A stretch of 64,000 nucleotides of DNA. Source: an uncultured Flavobacteriales bacterium (lineage in GTDB: Bacteria; Bacteroidota; Bacteroidia; Flavobacteriales; Flavobacteriaceae). Under the pieces are notes generated by a model. That model was given only the letters and a program-made list of their open reading frames with translations. It had not been told where the DNA came from and did no database searches. Position numbers and translations under genes: made by a program. The DNA is taken from assembly GCA_913063255.1 (NCBI GenBank), contig CAJXYJ010000001.1:1-64000 (forward strand), written 5' to 3'. Shown here in pieces: positions 54,518-63,601 of the stretch; positions within the stretch are counted from its first letter, which is position 1, and each line of letters begins with the position of its first letter.

Positions 54518-55870
54518 CTATTTCTTCAGCACTTTTTGCGAACCAATATTTCCATTCTCATCTTTTACTTTTATAAAATAGATGCCTTGACTTACACTTG
54601 AAATATCGATAGTATTTTTGTTGTTGTTTGATACTACTAATTGCCCTAATTGGTTATACACGTCTATTTGGGTTATAGGAATTGTTGATTGAATATATAA
54701 AAAGCCCGTTGTTGGTGAAGGAAAAACAGAAATGTCTAATAATGCATTTTCATTAACTCCTAATGGGGTTAAATTTTCATACCAGACAAGTTCACCCTCA
54801 CCAGGTTGACTATCAATAGCAAGTACATCCATATCACCATCACCATCTAAATCTTCCGCGTAAACTGACCATGCATTAAAAATATCAAAAATTTGTTTAG
54901 GTCCAAAATCACCTAGTCCATCTAAATTTTCATACCATGCAATTTCACCAGAAATTACATCCATATCCCCATCACCATCTATATCGGTGAAGTATACTGA
55001 CCATGTTCCTAAAGCATTTGTTGTTATAATTTGTTGAGGACCAAAATCACCATTTCCGTCATTTTCGTACCAGGCTATTTTATTATCCCCAGAAGCAGAA
55101 AGCACATCCATATCCCCATCACCATCTATATCAGTGGAGTAAACTGACCTTGCCATTCCAGCATCTGGACTTATTATGTGTTCTGTCCATACGGTGCCGA
55201 GACCATTTACATTTTCATACCAGGCTATTTCATTATCTAATTCAGAAGCAGAAAGCACATCTATATCCCCATCACCATCTATATCGGTGGCGTATACTGA
55301 CCATGCTCCTAAAGCATTTGATGTTATAATATGTTCTGTCCATACGGTGCCGTCACCATTTACATTTTCGTACCAGGCAATTTTATTATCAATTTGTGAC
55401 GCAGAAAGCACATCCATATCCCCATCACCATCTATATCGGTGGCGTAAACTGAGCTTGCATATTCAACATTTGTTGTTATAATTTGTTGAGGACCAAAAT
55501 CACCTAGACCATCAATATTTTCATGCCAAGCTATTTTACCTATAGATGCAGAAAGCACATCCATGTCTCCATCACCATCTATATCGGTGGCGTAAACTGA
55601 CACTGTATCATCAATAGTATTTTCTAATATAATTTGTTGAGGACCAAAATTACCCTCTCCATCATTTTCGTACCAGGCTAATTGAACATTAATCCCAAAT
55701 CCGCCCTCTGAAGCAGAAAGCACATCCATATCCCCATCACCATCTATATCGGTGGCGTAAACTGAACTTCCAAAACTAAGATTTGTTGTTATAATTTGTT
55801 GTGGACCAAATTGAGCGTAAGTGTTTACAAAAATTACAAGTACCAGTAAAGTAATTAGTTTTGTTTTCAT
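54518..55870 (-). CDS. FG-GAP repeat T9SS cargo protein, copy 1
   Basis: 450 residues from the ATG at 55870 (MKTKLITLLVLVIFVNTYAQ signal peptide, identical in style to the next copies); a start 21 bases upstream is less likely. Eight FG-GAP/VCBS-type repeats with the Ca-binding core VYATDIDGDGDMDVLSAS and WYEN.DG.G.FGPQQIITTN, then a type A sorting tail (LLDISVFPSPTTGFLYIQSTIPITQIDVYNQLGQLVVSNNN ... GSQKVLKK). Probably a surface beta-propeller. First of three tandem paralogues. Confidence 0.85.
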   Translation of the reverse strand: MKTKLITLLVLVIFVNTYAQFGPQQIITTNLSFGSSVYATDIDGDGDMDVLSASEGGFGINVQLAWYENDGEGNFGPQQIILENTIDDTVSVYATDIDGDGDMDVLSASIGKIAWHENIDGLGDFGPQQIITTNVEYASSVYATDIDGDGDMDVLSASQIDNKIAWYENVNGDGTVWTEHIITSNALGAWSVYATDIDGDGDIDVLSASELDNEIAWYENVNGLGTVWTEHIISPDAGMARSVYSTDIDGDGDMDVLSASGDNKIAWYENDGNGDFGPQQIITTNALGTWSVYFTDIDGDGDMDVISGEIAWYENLDGLGDFGPKQIFDIFNAWSVYAEDLDGDGDMDVLAIDSQPGEGELVWYENLTPLGVNENALLDISVFPSPTTGFLYIQSTIPITQIDVYNQLGQLVVSNNNKNTIDISSVSQGIYFIKVKDENGNIGSQKVLKK

Positions 55871-55896
55871 GATTAATTGGTTTTTTAGCACTATTT

Positions 55897-57240
55897 TTAT
55901 TTCTTCACCACTTTTTGAGTGCTAATGCTTCCCTTTTCATCCATTATTTTAATTAAATAGATGCCTTGGCTGACATTTGAAATATTGATACTGTTTTGGT
56001 TCTTGTTTGACGCAAACAATTGCCCTAATTGGTTATAAACTTCTATGTGGGTTATGGGAATTGTTGATTGAACGTTTAAAATACCTGTTGTTGGTGAGGG
56101 GTAAACAGAAAAGTCTAATAAAGTGTTTTCATTTATTGATAGTGCATGTAAATTTTCATACCAAGCTATTTTATCATCAACATCAGAAGCCGAAAGCACA
56201 TCCATATCATCATCACCATCTAAATCTTCCGCATAAACTGAATTTGCTCCACTAGCATTTGTTGTTAAAATTTGTTGAGGTCCAAAATTACCATCTCCGT
56301 CATTTTCATACCAGGCTATTGTATTACCAAAAGCAGAAAGCACATCCATATCCCCATCACTATCTAAATCTTCCGCATAAACTGACCTTGCTGTAAAAGC
56401 ATCTGTTGTTAAAATTTGTTGTGTACCAAAATTACCATCTCCATCATTTTCATACCAGGCTATTTTATTATCATGTTGTGAAGCCGAAAGGACATCCATG
56501 TCTCCATCACCGTCTAAATCTGTGGCGTAAACTGACCTTACTCCATCAGCATTTGTTGTTATTATTTGTTGAGGTCCAAAGTTACCATCTCCGTCATTTT
56601 CATACCAGGCTATTTTATCATCCTCAGTAGAGGCAGAAAGCACATCTATATCTCCATCACCATCAATATCTTCAGCATAAACTGAGAATGCTCCAAAAGC
56701 ATTTGTTGTTATAATTTGTTGTGTACCAAAATTACCATCTCCATCATTTTCATACCAGGCTATTTTATTATCATGCCATGAAGAAGAAAGCACATCCATA
56801 TCCCCATCACCATCAATATCTTCAGCATAAACTGATTGTGCTGTAAGAGCATTTGTTGATATAATTTGTTGAGGTCCAAAATTACCATCTCCATCATTTT
56901 CATACCAGGCTATTTTAGCATCCTGCCAGGAAGCCGAAAGCACATCCATATCCCCATCACCATCTATATCGATGGCGTAAACTGAGAATGCTCCAAAAGC
57001 ATTTGTTGTTATAATTTGTTGAGGTCCAAAATTACCATCTCCATCATTTTCATGCCAGGCTATTTCACTTTCACTTTGTGAAGCAGAAAGCACATCCATA
57101 TCTCCATCACCATCTAAATCGGTGGCGTAAACTGATTGTGCCAAAAGTGCATTTGTTGTTATGATTTGTTGAGAACCAAATTGAGCATAGGTGTTTACAA
57201 AAATTGCAAGTACCAGTAGAGTAATTAGTTTTGTTTTCAT
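55897..57240 (-). CDS. FG-GAP repeat T9SS cargo protein, copy 2
   Basis: 447 residues: signal peptide MKTKLITLLVLAIFVNTYAQ, eight repeats of about 46 residues (SVYAEDIDGDGDMDVLSASWHDNKIAWYENDGDGNFG), and the tail DFSVYPSPTTGILNVQSTIPITHIEVYNQLGQLFASN ... STQKVVKK. Repeats are very similar at the DNA level, inviting copy-number change. The upstream segment TTTTCATGATTAATTGGTTT is the same before copies 1 and 3, so whole gene units were duplicated. Confidence 0.87.
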   Translation of the reverse strand: MKTKLITLLVLAIFVNTYAQFGSQQIITTNALLAQSVYATDLDGDGDMDVLSASQSESEIAWHENDGDGNFGPQQIITTNAFGAFSVYAIDIDGDGDMDVLSASWQDAKIAWYENDGDGNFGPQQIISTNALTAQSVYAEDIDGDGDMDVLSSSWHDNKIAWYENDGDGNFGTQQIITTNAFGAFSVYAEDIDGDGDIDVLSASTEDDKIAWYENDGDGNFGPQQIITTNADGVRSVYATDLDGDGDMDVLSASQHDNKIAWYENDGDGNFGTQQILTTDAFTARSVYAEDLDSDGDMDVLSAFGNTIAWYENDGDGNFGPQQILTTNASGANSVYAEDLDGDDDMDVLSASDVDDKIAWYENLHALSINENTLLDFSVYPSPTTGILNVQSTIPITHIEVYNQLGQLFASNKNQNSINISNVSQGIYLIKIMDEKGSISTQKVVKK

Positions 57241-57265
57241 GATTAATTGGTTTTTTAGTACTGTT

Positions 57266-58597
57266 TTATTTTTTCACCACTTTTTGAGTTCCAATAGTTC
57301 CGTTTTCATCCAATATTTTTATAAAATAGATGCCTTGGCTGACTCTTGAAATATCAATATTGTTTTTATTTGAATTTGATAAAACTAACTGCCCTAATTG
57401 GTTATACACTTCTATGTGGGTTATAGGAATTGTTGATTGAATATTTAAAATACCCGATGTTGGTGAAGGAAAAACAGAAATGTCTATAATTGCATTTTCA
57501 TTTATTGATAGTGGATGTAAATTTTCGAACCAAAAAAGAATACCTGAACCACTTGATGGGTCATTTTTCCCAGCAAGTACATCCATATCCCCATCACCAT
57601 CAATATCTTCAGCATAAACTGATAATGCATCAAAATTATCAATAATTTGTTGTGAACCAAAAATACCTTCTCCATCATTTTCATACCATGCAATTTCACC
57701 AGAAAGCACATCCATATCCCCATCACTATCTATATCGGTGGCGTAAACTGACCCTAATGGAGTTCCATTTGTTATAAATTGTTGTGAACCAAAATTACCA
57801 TCTCCGTCATTTTCGTACCAAGCTATTAAACCAGCATTAAAAGAAGAAAAAAGTACATCCATATCCTCATCACCGTCAATATCGGTGGAGTAAACTAACC
57901 TTGCATCTATATTTATTGCTATTATTATTTGTGGCCCAAAAATACCATTTCCGTCATTTTCGTACCAGGCTATTTTACCATCATTCTCTGAAGCAGAAAG
58001 CACATCCACATCCTCATCACCATCTAAATCTTCTGCATAAACTGAGTTTGGGAAAAGGGTATTTGTTGTTATAATTTGTTGAGAACCAAAATTACCGTCT
58101 CCGGTATTTTCATACCAAGCTATTTTATTATCATTAAATGAAGCAGAAAGCACATCCATATCGCCATCACCGTCTATATCTTCCGCATAAACTGATTTTG
58201 CACCATCAGCATTTGTTGTTATAATTTGTTAGGGTCCAAAATTTCCATCTCCGTCATTTTCGTACCAAGCAATTTTATCATCATCCTCTGAAGCTGAAAG
58301 CACATCCATATCCCCATCACCCTCTATATCGGTTGCGTAAACTGACGTTGCGTCATTAACATTTTCTGTTATAATTTGTTGAGGTCCAAAATTACCATCT
58401 CCATCATTTTCATACCAAGTAATTTTATCATCAATATCAGAAGCAGAAAGCACATCCATATCCCCATCACCATCTAAATCTGTTGCATAAACCGAGTATG
58501 GGGTATCAACATTTGTTATAATTTGTTGAGGACCAAATTGAGCGTAGGTGTTTACAAAAATTGCAAGTACCAATAGAGTAATTAGTTTTGTTTTCAT
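57266..58597 (-). pseudogene. FG-GAP repeat T9SS cargo protein, copy 3, broken by a stop codon
   Basis: 444 codons in a single frame, same length and plan as copy 2, but codon at 58231-58229 is TAA where paralogues have CAA in FGPQQIITTN (TTG on the plus strand changed to TTA). The 122-residue front part has signal peptide and two repeats; the rest from 58228 to 57266 stays open and keeps the sorting tail (GTQKVVKK). One substitution, no frameshift, so the loss is recent, or the stop is read through. An internal ATG at 58159 could not give an exported protein. Confidence 0.88.
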
Positions 58598-58622
58598 GAT
58601 TAATTGGTTTTTTAGTACTGTT

Positions 58623-60536
58623 TTATTTCTTCAGCACTTTTTGAGTTCCAATAGTTCCCTTTTCATCCATTATTTTAATAAAATAAATGCCTTGGCTGAC
58701 ATTTGAAATATCAATAACCTTTTTGTTGTTGTTTGATACTACTAATTGCCCTAATAGGTTATAAACTTCTATTTGAGAAATAGGTGTATCAGATTGTATA
58801 TTTAGAATCCCAGAAGTTGGATTTGGGCAAATTGAAAAATTCAATGGTGAATTGTCACCTATACCGAGGACCACCTCACTATATCTGGAGATCAAATGAT
58901 AATCAGGATCAAATGCAACAGCACCAACGTCGAATCCCGGTTGCACAAGAAATTCTTGTCCATCAACGGTATTGTCAAGCTCTACATCCAATACCACACC
59001 TCCGGCACCGAATAACCTAAGAGGGACAGTGGCTTCAAAGAAAACTCCCGAGGGATAACTTTGATTTTGATTGATTACCACATTGATATCGTAGGTTTCG
59101 GTTTTATTCCACTCGATAAGGTATAGGGGATGACCTTGATCATAGATCCAATCATTAAAAAATTCGGTCAGATCCTCTCCGGATGTCGTTTCCATCACCT
59201 CAATAAAATCTTCTGTCTTGGCATAACCGAAAGCGAAATTTGGATTGCTCAAAAAATTCTGTAACCCAGTAAAGAAATCAGTATCGCCTAATTTTCTTCT
59301 CAACATGTGTAAAACCATCGCCGGTTTTTTATAGGTCAGACTGTTGTTGAAAACACGGCCTACATTAGTCGTATCCTCGGCTGGAACATAAACCGATCCG
59401 CCTGGATTTGTGGTGGCAATATCGATAAAACCTGCTCTCCAGTTTCTAAATGAGGTTTCACCGTCGAAAGCTTCAACAACCAATCCCTCACAATAGGAGG
59501 CAAAACCTTCGTTAATCCAGATATCCTGCCAGCTTCCACAAGTTACCTTGTTTCCAAACCACTGATGAGCCAGTTCGTGAGCTATCAAGTCCATGTTAAA
59601 ATCTCCCATAAAAGAAACGGTGGTATGTTCCATTCCACCTCCCCAGCCATATTGTGCATGGCCATATTTTTCATCGGCATATGGGTATTCTTCAAATAGA
59701 TCGGTGAATAGATTAATGAAATCTACCGTTATGGGGGTGTTTGCTTGTGCATAACTAAGGTCTTCAGGAAACACATAGTTTATAATATCGAATGGATTTC
59801 CATTATTCGGCACCACATGGGAATAGATCTCATAATTGGTCACTGCAATTGCCACTAAATACGCCGGAATCGGATATTGATGCCTGAAATGAGTAGTTTT
59901 TGTATTCCCATTAATCTCCTGACTTTGCTCCATACCATTGCTTACAGCAAAATATTCTTCATTGGATGGATTGAATTGGGGGGTAGTTATATAGACATCA
60001 ATAATATCAATCTTATCTATTAGATCTTGTTTACAAGGCCACCATCCCTTGGCTCCATAAGGTTCTGAGAGTGTCCAGATGATAGGATCCCCGTCGTGTG
60101 TGGATTGTTCAAAGGATCCTAATCCAGTGTTAATTGGATTTCCTGAATAACTAATGGTTAAGGAGTCCAAAACCCCTTGATTTTGAGGTTGTGGTAAAGT
60201 AATTACCACCTCATCATCATTATTTTGGACAAAGGTTAATGGATTTCCTCTTTGCAATACCTGAGAAACCACCAAGTTAACTGCTAACTCAAAAGTGATT
60301 TCTGTTATTTTCTCTTTTGCTTCAAAATAAGAGGTCACATCTCCGGATATGAAGGCGACGTTTGGATCGACATTAAATTCAAGTCTGTGGTACTTTAAAT
60401 CATAATCTCCAGTATTTGGGTTTCTTGTGCCATTAATAAATTTCATTGCCGATTTGGTTTCTGCTTCGGCTATTGTGATTTGCCCAAAGAGAACTAATGG
60501 TGCAAAAAATAGTAGAAATAATAGTTTAGTTTTCAT
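58623..60536 (-). CDS. M1 family aminopeptidase with T9SS tail
   Basis: 637 residues. Signal peptide (PLVLFGQ), beta-rich N-domain (YDLKYHRLEFNVDPNVAFISGDVTSYFEA), GWGGGMEHTTVSFMG (the GxMEN-type exopeptidase motif as GGMEH), and the zinc site HELAHQWFGNKVTCGSWQDIWINEGFASY (HExxH-18-E, near residue 320). The sorting tail FSICPNPTSGILNIQSDTPISQIEVYNLLGQLVVSNNN ... GTQKVLKK is nearly the same as in the three FG-GAP genes, suggesting tail exchange by recombination. Exported peptidase. The upstream 231 bases hold no gene. Confidence 0.9.
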   Translation of the reverse strand: MKTKLLFLLFFAPLVLFGQITIAEAETKSAMKFINGTRNPNTGDYDLKYHRLEFNVDPNVAFISGDVTSYFEAKEKITEITFELAVNLVVSQVLQRGNPLTFVQNNDDEVVITLPQPQNQGVLDSLTISYSGNPINTGLGSFEQSTHDGDPIIWTLSEPYGAKGWWPCKQDLIDKIDIIDVYITTPQFNPSNEEYFAVSNGMEQSQEINGNTKTTHFRHQYPIPAYLVAIAVTNYEIYSHVVPNNGNPFDIINYVFPEDLSYAQANTPITVDFINLFTDLFEEYPYADEKYGHAQYGWGGGMEHTTVSFMGDFNMDLIAHELAHQWFGNKVTCGSWQDIWINEGFASYCEGLVVEAFDGETSFRNWRAGFIDIATTNPGGSVYVPAEDTTNVGRVFNNSLTYKKPAMVLHMLRRKLGDTDFFTGLQNFLSNPNFAFGYAKTEDFIEVMETTSGEDLTEFFNDWIYDQGHPLYLIEWNKTETYDINVVINQNQSYPSGVFFEATVPLRLFGAGGVVLDVELDNTVDGQEFLVQPGFDVGAVAFDPDYHLISRYSEVVLGIGDNSPLNFSICPNPTSGILNIQSDTPISQIEVYNLLGQLVVSNNNKKVIDISNVSQGIYFIKIMDEKGTIGTQKVLKK

Positions 60537-60767
60537 AATTCCAAAATTTAAAGGTTAGTCATAAATTGTGTTTAAAATCTTTTATTAAATTAAAGAATTT
60601 TGCCTTTTTATACATACAGAAAACAATCAATTCTATGCATTTTTTGCGCATTTCTATCTAATTTTCAATCAGATAGTGATTTTTGGATGCTAAAAGTGTT
60701 TTGTTAGGATCTAAAAGTGATGGAGTTGTGAAAAGAAAATAGTACCAGTATATTATTATTCACGTGA

Positions 60768-61171
60768 GTGACCAATCCGTGACCATAAATAGGCATCTAT
60801 CTGCTATCATCTGCTACCTTAAAGCAAAAAAAAAGGATTTACAATTAAGTAAACCCTTTCTATTAAATTGTAAAATATTTGCTATTAAATCATCTCCACA
60901 AATAAACCGTCATCAGTTTTATTCACCCTGGCAACACCATGCTTCGTCAAGCCTTTAATAGTCTTATCCCATTTTTTACTGCTTAATCCAGATTGGGTTT
61001 TAAGAGCAACCAAATCCATTGGAGAATTGCTTTTCAGTATTCCAAAAACCACCTTTTCATCATCGCTCATCGCCACCTGCTTCACTTCAGGTTTCATTTG
61101 GGGGAAGAATGAAACGAAAAACCCTTAAGCCTTATTATGACTAGGATTAACTATGTGTGTCTATAGTGCCC
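60768..61171 (-). repeat. Intact winged-helix module, copy B
   Basis: GTGACCAATCCGTGACCATA, TAGGCATCTATCTGCTATCA, AAAGGATTTACAATTAAGTA + AACCC (terminator, 60828-60860), the intact gene, and the right flank ending GTGTGTCTATAGTGCC. No repeat debris between terminator and gene end, so this is the cleanest copy and best defines the module (about 400 bases). A further left-end remnant follows at once (61172-61225: CTGACTAATTCATGACCAAG, CTGCTACAATCTGCGATTTT). Confidence 0.85.
60885..61097 (-). CDS. 70-residue winged-helix-like protein, copy B
   Basis: MKPEVKQVAMSDDEKVVFGI, LKSNSPMDLVALKTQSGLSS, KKWDKTIKGLTKHGVARVNK and TDDGLFVEMI. Differences from copy A are mostly conservative (Ser/Thr, Val/Ala, Met/Ile), while the KTQSGLS.KKWDKTIKGLTKHG core is kept, which suggests selection on the protein. 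ATG preceded by the same GGGGGAAGAAT-containing flank as copy A. Minimal winged-helix DNA-binding protein by pattern. Confidence 0.78.
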   Translation of the reverse strand: MKPEVKQVAMSDDEKVVFGILKSNSPMDLVALKTQSGLSSKKWDKTIKGLTKHGVARVNKTDDGLFVEMI

Positions 61172-61266
61172 TGACTAATTCATGACCAAGATCAGTGATG
61201 TATCTGCTACAATCTGCGATTTTAAATTGTTATTTGGGTTGTTTATTAAAGAATTGTTATTGATTA

Positions 61267-61617
61267 TTACTCATTAATGATTTCATTAAAAATATCATCT
61301 AACCCATATATCTTACTTGAAACTATTTGATATAGTTCTGTAAAAGATTCATCTGATTCTTGAGTTTTGATGTCTTTTGTAGTATAAGTAATGTATTCTT
61401 CAAAATCGTTCCAATTATCAAGAGCTGCTAATTCTTCAAGAGTTAAATTAGAAGTAGGATAAAAATGCACATAATAATAATTATCACTACCAGTTGCAAT
61501 TGACCATTTATGTTTTTTATTGTATAAGAAAAAATATTCTTTTTTGTCTTTTAACACATTTGTAATTTTCTCCTTATTTGAAATCATTGCGTTTATTACT
61601 TGTACTATTTTTGACAT
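61267..61617 (-). CDS. Hypothetical protein, 116 residues
   Basis: No signal peptide or membrane helix; mixed alpha/beta with aromatic strands (KKEYFFLYNKKHKWSIATGSDNYYYVHFYP) and acidic C-terminus (SKIYGLDDIFNEIINE). No family recognised. Begins 2 bases after the stop of the membrane protein gene upstream, so the pair is one unit. Confidence 0.65.
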   Translation of the reverse strand: MSKIVQVINAMISNKEKITNVLKDKKEYFFLYNKKHKWSIATGSDNYYYVHFYPTSNLTLEELAALDNWNDFEEYITYTTKDIKTQESDESFTELYQIVSSKIYGLDDIFNEIINE

Positions 61618-61619
61618 TT

Positions 61620-62051
61620 TTATTTCTTTTTAACGATATTATTATAATTGGATACATCAATATTTCTTACACTTTCTCTTAGTTCGCTTACTAAACTGCG
61701 CTTCATTGGTTCGGTAAGAAGTTTATTATTATTAATATAAGTGTTTATTTTTTTAGTTTGATTTTCTAACTCCTCATTTAACATTTCGTTTCCAAGTACT
61801 TGCCCTTCTATCTCAGCAAGGATATTAATCACTTCTTCTTTTTGAGAAACATCATTTGTTGTATAATCATTAAGGCGCTCAATTTTATATTTTAGTTCTG
61901 TTAATGTAATTTGTTTTGAGTAATTTAAAACAAAAAGTATTGCAGATGATATTTTTTCTCTATTTACAAAAAACACATAAATTGCTATACCAGATGCTGT
62001 CATCGCAAATATCCTTGAAATAAATGTTACCCAATAATTAATTTCTGCCAT
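61620..62051 (-). CDS. Hypothetical membrane-anchored coiled-coil protein
   Basis: 143 residues. One or two N-terminal hydrophobic helices (about 5-27 and 35-45: WVTFISRIFAMTASGIAIYVFFV), then a long acidic coiled coil (ITLTELKYKIERLNDYTTND...EVINILAEIEGQVLGNEMLNEELENQTKKI) and a basic end (NNIVKKK). No family recognised. Co-transcribed with the 116-residue protein. Confidence 0.65.
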   Translation of the reverse strand: MAEINYWVTFISRIFAMTASGIAIYVFFVNREKISSAILFVLNYSKQITLTELKYKIERLNDYTTNDVSQKEEVINILAEIEGQVLGNEMLNEELENQTKKINTYINNNKLLTEPMKRSLVSELRESVRNIDVSNYNNIVKKK

Positions 62052-62355
62052 TTTTCAGTTTTAAGATTGTAATAAATTAAGGTTATTATCACTCTGTAAT
62101 TTATATATACTTACAAATTTAATGGAATTTAATCGATTTTTATTTAATACGTAATACAATTTAACAATGAGACTGAATCACCCAAGTCAATTAACTATCC
62201 AAAACCAATATGTGCCCTGAGGTATTATACTGCTTAAAGATTCAAATCCCTTATTCCTTTTTCATTCTCTAGTAGTTCATTACTCTATAATCTTTAGTAC
62301 ATATAGTATTATATAAGAAGTCTTACTAGAGAAGCTGTGAGTGTGGTTGTTTTTA
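62052..62355. other. Intergenic region with a spaced inverted repeat
   Basis: 304 AT-rich bases. Contains TTCTCTAGTA (62265-62274) and its perfect complement TACTAGAGAA (62324-62333), 49 bases apart. No gene, tRNA or promoter was recognised. Confidence 0.5.
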
Positions 62356-62541
62356 TCATTTTACTACCATTGATGTTAGTTTAGTGTCACATTCTACGAT
62401 TTGTAGTGAAATGGTCTTTGACCATTTGAACCGTCTTGTATTTTCATCGACAACCTCAACAAAGGATTTAGGGATAAGGGATTTAATGATTTGTCTTGTT
62501 TCTGATATAGAATTATCTATTATAATACTTTCCTTTACCAT
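62356..62541 (-). CDS. Hypothetical protein, 61 residues
   Basis: MVKESIIIDNSISETRQIIK with RFKWSKTISLQIVECDTKLTSMVVK at the end: short alpha/beta protein, no signal peptide, no recognised family. Isolated. May be a real small gene, but length alone cannot confirm it. Confidence 0.45.
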   Translation of the reverse strand: MVKESIIIDNSISETRQIIKSLIPKSFVEVVDENTRRFKWSKTISLQIVECDTKLTSMVVK

Positions 62542-62819
62542 AATTAGTTAGTGTTGGTTGATAGTTTATCTAATATACTTGTTTATAATTGCTCTTGAAA
62601 GGAAAGTGATAAGGATTAACAAAAGTCCTTTATGCGTGCGTAAAAAACTTGTGGTAGTAAAACAGGCTCTCCGTATTATAGATAAAAAAGCATTTAATAA
62701 ATTTTATGGGGGACAAAAATAATATGAAAGTGTAAGTAGAAATGAATTATAAAATAATTACACTATTTGCACTTTAATGATAAGGTTTCAAATTGTATAT
62801 TTATATAAAATATATCCTT

Positions 62820-63311
62820 ATGAGTGATAAAGTTGAAAAATTATTATTGTTTTATGGTGAAATAACTTTGCGTTGTCGTTACCTCTATAGAGATTGTGAT
62901 TCCTTTTATAATTATATAACAGATGACAATGTAAAAGATGTTGTTATACGGACTAAGGGACCAAGAATTAAATTTGGTTTAAATTCTATTAATATAACGT
63001 TATTTAAACAGTTTAAACCTGTTGATACTTATACTCTTTCTGATGAGCATAAGCTATTGATTGATAGTGAGATAATTTATGATAAACAATGGAAAATTCT
63101 AAAATTAAAACCTAATAAAAGTATAAACCTTAAAGAAGCAACAGAAGAAACACTTAAATCACATTCTCTATATATCTTCTCAATTCTACAGTTTGCATTA
63201 CTTTATTTGATAAAACCAAAGGTAGAAAGTGGTCAATCATTATTTAGAGATTATAGGAATGAGGAAGTATTATCAGAAACACGAAAAACTATCATTGATT
63301 TAAAAGATTAA
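62820..63311 (+). CDS. Hypothetical protein, 163 residues
   Basis: ATG at 62820 (MSDKVEKLLLFYGEITLRCR) preferred to an in-frame TTG at 62793. Basic, mixed alpha/beta, with one hydrophobic stretch (SLYIFSILQFALLYLI, about 118-133) and a charged C-terminus (FRDYRNEEVLSETRKTIIDLKD). No family recognised. Directly followed by the hairpin cluster. Confidence 0.6.
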   Translation: MSDKVEKLLLFYGEITLRCRYLYRDCDSFYNYITDDNVKDVVIRTKGPRIKFGLNSINITLFKQFKPVDTYTLSDEHKLLIDSEIIYDKQWKILKLKPNKSINLKEATEETLKSHSLYIFSILQFALLYLIKPKVESGQSLFRDYRNEEVLSETRKTIIDLKD

Positions 63312-63339
63312 TATTAGAATAATACAAGTAAACAAGCAA

Positions 63340-63584
63340 TACTTCGATTTCCTGAAAGGAATCGAAGTACTACACGAAGTGTAGTTAGTTAATAGATTAT
63401 TATATATTTTTCCTACGGAAAAATACTAAGATGTCTTCATTCAAATTACTGTCGTAATTTTCATATCCCTACATCTTAGTATCCTTACTTTATTGAAATG
63501 TTATAATATTCTTGGATTTGTAGATAGTGTAGATAGTGCAATCATTTTATATAAAGATAAAATCTACACTATCTACAAATCCAA
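63340..63584. other. Cluster of five inverted repeats
   Basis: Five stems almost touching. H1 63340-63369: TACTTCGATTTCCT/AGGAATCGAAGTA, GAA loop, one bulge. H2 63369-63385: ACTACAC/GTGTAGT, GAA loop. H3 63405-63425: TATTTTTCC/GGAAAAATA, TAC loop. H4 63423-63482: ATACTAAGATGT/ACATCTTAGTAT, 36-base loop. H5 63512-63584: perfect 23-bp arms around 27 bases, with an internal direct repeat TAGATAGTG/TAGATAGTG. Could be a structured RNA, operator array, replication origin or recombination site. Confidence 0.8.
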
Positions 63585-63601
63585 CTCAATATGTGATTAG
63601 T

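Noticed and set aside
55176-56630. Plus-strand frames opposite the FG-GAP genes
   Set aside because: His- or Ser/Pro-rich translations caused by the repeated Asp/Gly codons on the other strand.
62221-62265. tRNA-like ATTCAAATCC stretch
   Set aside because: The bases around it do not form a T-stem or acceptor stem and no anticodon arm is present, so it is neither a tRNA nor a convincing att site.
62556-62729. Open frame of about 57 codons ending in a KFYGGQK-like peptide
   Set aside because: Only weak TTG-type starts, no recognised family and no ribosome-binding or promoter context; kept as non-coding.
63340-63584. CRISPR array
   Set aside because: The repeats are inverted stems of different sequence, not direct repeats with unique spacers.
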